Of a stretch of DNA of 25,099 nt, positions 23,760-25,099 are shown piece after piece. This DNA is from JAUZQZ01 sp964492105 (GTDB lineage Bacteria > Pseudomonadota > Zetaproteobacteria > Mariprofundales > Mariprofundaceae): contig CAZBJB010000018.1 in NCBI GenBank assembly GCA_964492105.1, positions 1 to 25,099 of the forward strand, in the 5' to 3' direction. How positions within the stretch are numbered: position 1 is the stretch's first letter; each line of letters opens with the position of its first letter. The position numbers and the translations under genes were made by a program. The notes below the pieces were generated by a model. That model did not search any database. It was not told the DNA's origin and worked only from the letters and a program-made list of their open reading frames with translations.

Positions 23760-24998
23760 ATGCGGACATGGATCATTATGATAAAATATTTTGGGGGTTT
23801 AAGTATCTGGCGTGCATTTTTTTCGGATGTCCACCGACCGTTTTTTCTGGGCGGTTCCGTCTTCGCCGTACTCTCCATCAGCATGTGGTTGCTGCATTTG
23901 CTGGATCTCATGCCTTATGCCTTGCCGCTTGCGCAGGCACGCATGCACATGGCGCAGATGATTTACTTCTTTTTCCCTTTTTTTTTCGCCGGCTTCTTGC
24001 TGACCGTCTTCCCGCGTTTGCTGAGCGAGCCTCTGCTCACACCCCGGCGTCATGCCTTGATGGCTTTTTGTTTCTTTGCTGGTGCCATACTTTTCTCCCT
24101 CGGCCTGTACGCAGGCGAGGCATGGGCGCAAGTCGGAGTGGGGCTGGCCGTGATCAGCAATGTCTGGCTTGCCTGTGAGCTTCTGCGCATGTTGCTGCGA
24201 TCCGGGTATGCGCATAAGCAGATGCCGACGTTCATGTGGCTTGGCGTGGCGCTCGCCGTCCCGGGATCGCTGGCTCTCGCGGCGTATGTCCGGGAAGGTG
24301 ACTATTTCTGGGGAATAACAGCTGAAGCGATCGGAATATACGGGTTTTTATTCCCTACTATTTATGCGGTTGCCTACCGCATGGTGCCGATATTCACGGC
24401 CAGGAGCGGGCGTGATGTTGTTCGCGACCGTTTCGGGCTGCAGTTTATGCTGGCTTTCTCCCTCACACGTATGCTGATGATGATCATGGATCTCCACGCA
24501 TGGTACTGGCTGGCTGATTTTGGACTTTTCCTTGTGGTTGGCCACCAGTGCTTGCAGTGGCGCATCTGGCGGAGGAAGCCTTACGTCATCCAGTCCGTTC
24601 TTCACTGGGCGCTGTTCTGGTTCCCGTTCGCTTTCCTGCTTTCCGCCGGCATCAACATGGCCGAATGGCTGAGTGGCGAGAGCTGGTTGCGTATGGAACA
24701 GGCGGCATTGCATGCCCTTGTTGTTGGAGGCTTCGGCACGCTGCTTCTGGGCATGGTCACGCAAATTACGCTCGGTCACGCTGGCCAACCGGTGCGTACG
24801 GATGCCTGGGCTACCCGGCTTTGCCTCGCTTTTCAGGTCGTGCCCCTGCTACGCGTGGGTTGCGGCCTGCTGAGTGGGGGATGGCCGGAGTTCACTGTTG
24901 GCATCGATCTTTCGGGCATGGCCTGGGTGCTGATTTTTTTCCTCTGGATTTTGCATTACACTCCCCTTTATTTCAAAGTGAACCGCAGTAGTACCTAG
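23760..24998 (+). CDS. NnrS-family multi-pass membrane protein (haem/copper, nitric-oxide related)
   Basis: NnrS proteins are inner-membrane haem- and copper-containing proteins tied to nitric oxide tolerance and denitrification. The 412-aa product is very hydrophobic with roughly 10-12 membrane segments. It shows HRPFFLGGSVFAVLSISMWL (about residues 25-44), AGFLLTVFPRLLSE (77-90), YRMVPIFTAR, and the C-terminal family motif HALVVGGFGTLLLGMVTQIT (318-337) with LGHAGQP. The first His motif region reads RMHMAQMIYFFFPFF where typical NnrS has WHAHEMxFG, so it is divergent. Starts at ATG 23760 and ATG 23778 are both plausible; neither has a strong ribosome-binding site. Confidence 0.85.
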   Translation: MRTWIIMIKYFGGLSIWRAFFSDVHRPFFLGGSVFAVLSISMWLLHLLDLMPYALPLAQARMHMAQMIYFFFPFFFAGFLLTVFPRLLSEPLLTPRRHALMAFCFFAGAILFSLGLYAGEAWAQVGVGLAVISNVWLACELLRMLLRSGYAHKQMPTFMWLGVALAVPGSLALAAYVREGDYFWGITAEAIGIYGFLFPTIYAVAYRMVPIFTARSGRDVVRDRFGLQFMLAFSLTRMLMMIMDLHAWYWLADFGLFLVVGHQCLQWRIWRRKPYVIQSVLHWALFWFPFAFLLSAGINMAEWLSGESWLRMEQAALHALVVGGFGTLLLGMVTQITLGHAGQPVRTDAWATRLCLAFQVVPLLRVGCGLLSGGWPEFTVGIDLSGMAWVLIFFLWILHYTPLYFKVNRSST

Positions 24999-25099
24999 AT
25001 CCTGCAAGTGCCCGCGCGTACATAGCGCAACCCCTTGATTCATCTAGCCTGAGCCTAGCCGAAAAGCATCCGTCATCCTTCAGGGACGTCACCATAAGG
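24999..25099. other. Sequence downstream of the NnrS-like gene
   Basis: No gene is visible in these last 101 bp. GCAACCCCTTGATTC (25027-25041) recurs with one difference at 19517-19531. TAGCCTGAGCC nearby resembles the ends of the interspersed repeat, so this may be the edge of another degenerate copy. Confidence 0.4.

Noticed and set aside
23745..23762. FNR/NNR-type site before the NnrS-like gene (TTGATGAATCA)
   Set aside because: The half-sites are separated by only 1-2 bases rather than the 4 of a TTGAT-N4-ATCAA box.
23432..23911. 159-codon open frame on the minus strand across the smpB-NnrS gap
   Set aside because: It runs through the MITE end and repeat copy 4 and overlaps the NnrS gene on the other strand. 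It has no recognisable domain, an odd Cys/Trp/Arg composition and no ribosome-binding site.
23717..24178. Plus-strand frame MNKKINKGMAALMNH... overlapping the NnrS gene
   Set aside because: It is out of frame with the clear membrane protein and becomes Cys/His/Pro-rich nonsense after about 35 codons. The short N-terminal part could at most be a leader peptide.

Overview
The window is bacterial chromosomal DNA with a moderate G+C content (mid-50s percent by eye). Its first 14.7 kb is one long, same-strand ribosomal gene cluster. It opens with the last 31 codons of EF-Tu (tuf) and continues through merged S10, spc and alpha operons: rpsJ-rplCDWB-rpsS-rplV-rpsC-rplP-rpmC-rpsQ-rplNXE-rpsN-rpsH-rplFR-rpsE-rpmD-rplO-secY-adk-infA-rpmJ-rpsM-rpsK-rpsD-rpoA-rplQ. 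Gene order and protein sequences point to the broad Proteobacteria. However, S14 (61 aa), S4, L24 and L36 are all cysteine-rich zinc (C+) forms, and an adk with a Cys4 lid sits between secY and infA. Textbook Gamma- and Betaproteobacteria lack that combination, so an early-branching lineage (Zetaproteobacteria- or Deltaproteobacteria-like) is more likely. I cannot fix the taxon without a search.

From 14.98 to 19.30 kb the minus strand carries acnA (aconitase A) followed by nadB (L-aspartate oxidase). The pair is convergent with rplQ. A 552-bp divergent intergenic region then separates acnA from a plus-strand set of three genes: two Opp/Dpp-type ABC transporter permeases and nagZ (beta-N-acetylglucosaminidase). 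No binding protein or ATPase is present. The arrangement suggests uptake of peptides or muropeptides linked to peptidoglycan recycling. smpB (trans-translation) follows on the minus strand. The last gene is a divergent NnrS-family haem/copper membrane protein on the plus strand.

The ribosomal block is compact, with many 4-nt or 8-nt overlaps. Longer gaps occur only before rpsC, rpsN, rpsE, secY, adk, rpmJ and rpsM. The secY, adk and rpsM leaders contain convincing inverted repeats near the ribosome-binding site or start codon, which makes them the best candidates for translational control.

The region from 19.3 kb to the end differs in texture. Its intergenic spaces contain a degenerate, palindromic-ended interspersed repeat in at least four copies, a 161-bp MITE-like element with 18-bp terminal inverted repeats and an ATG target duplication, and a second element of about 170 bp bounded by inverted repeats. 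No CRISPR array, tRNA, rRNA, intact transposase or phage gene was seen.
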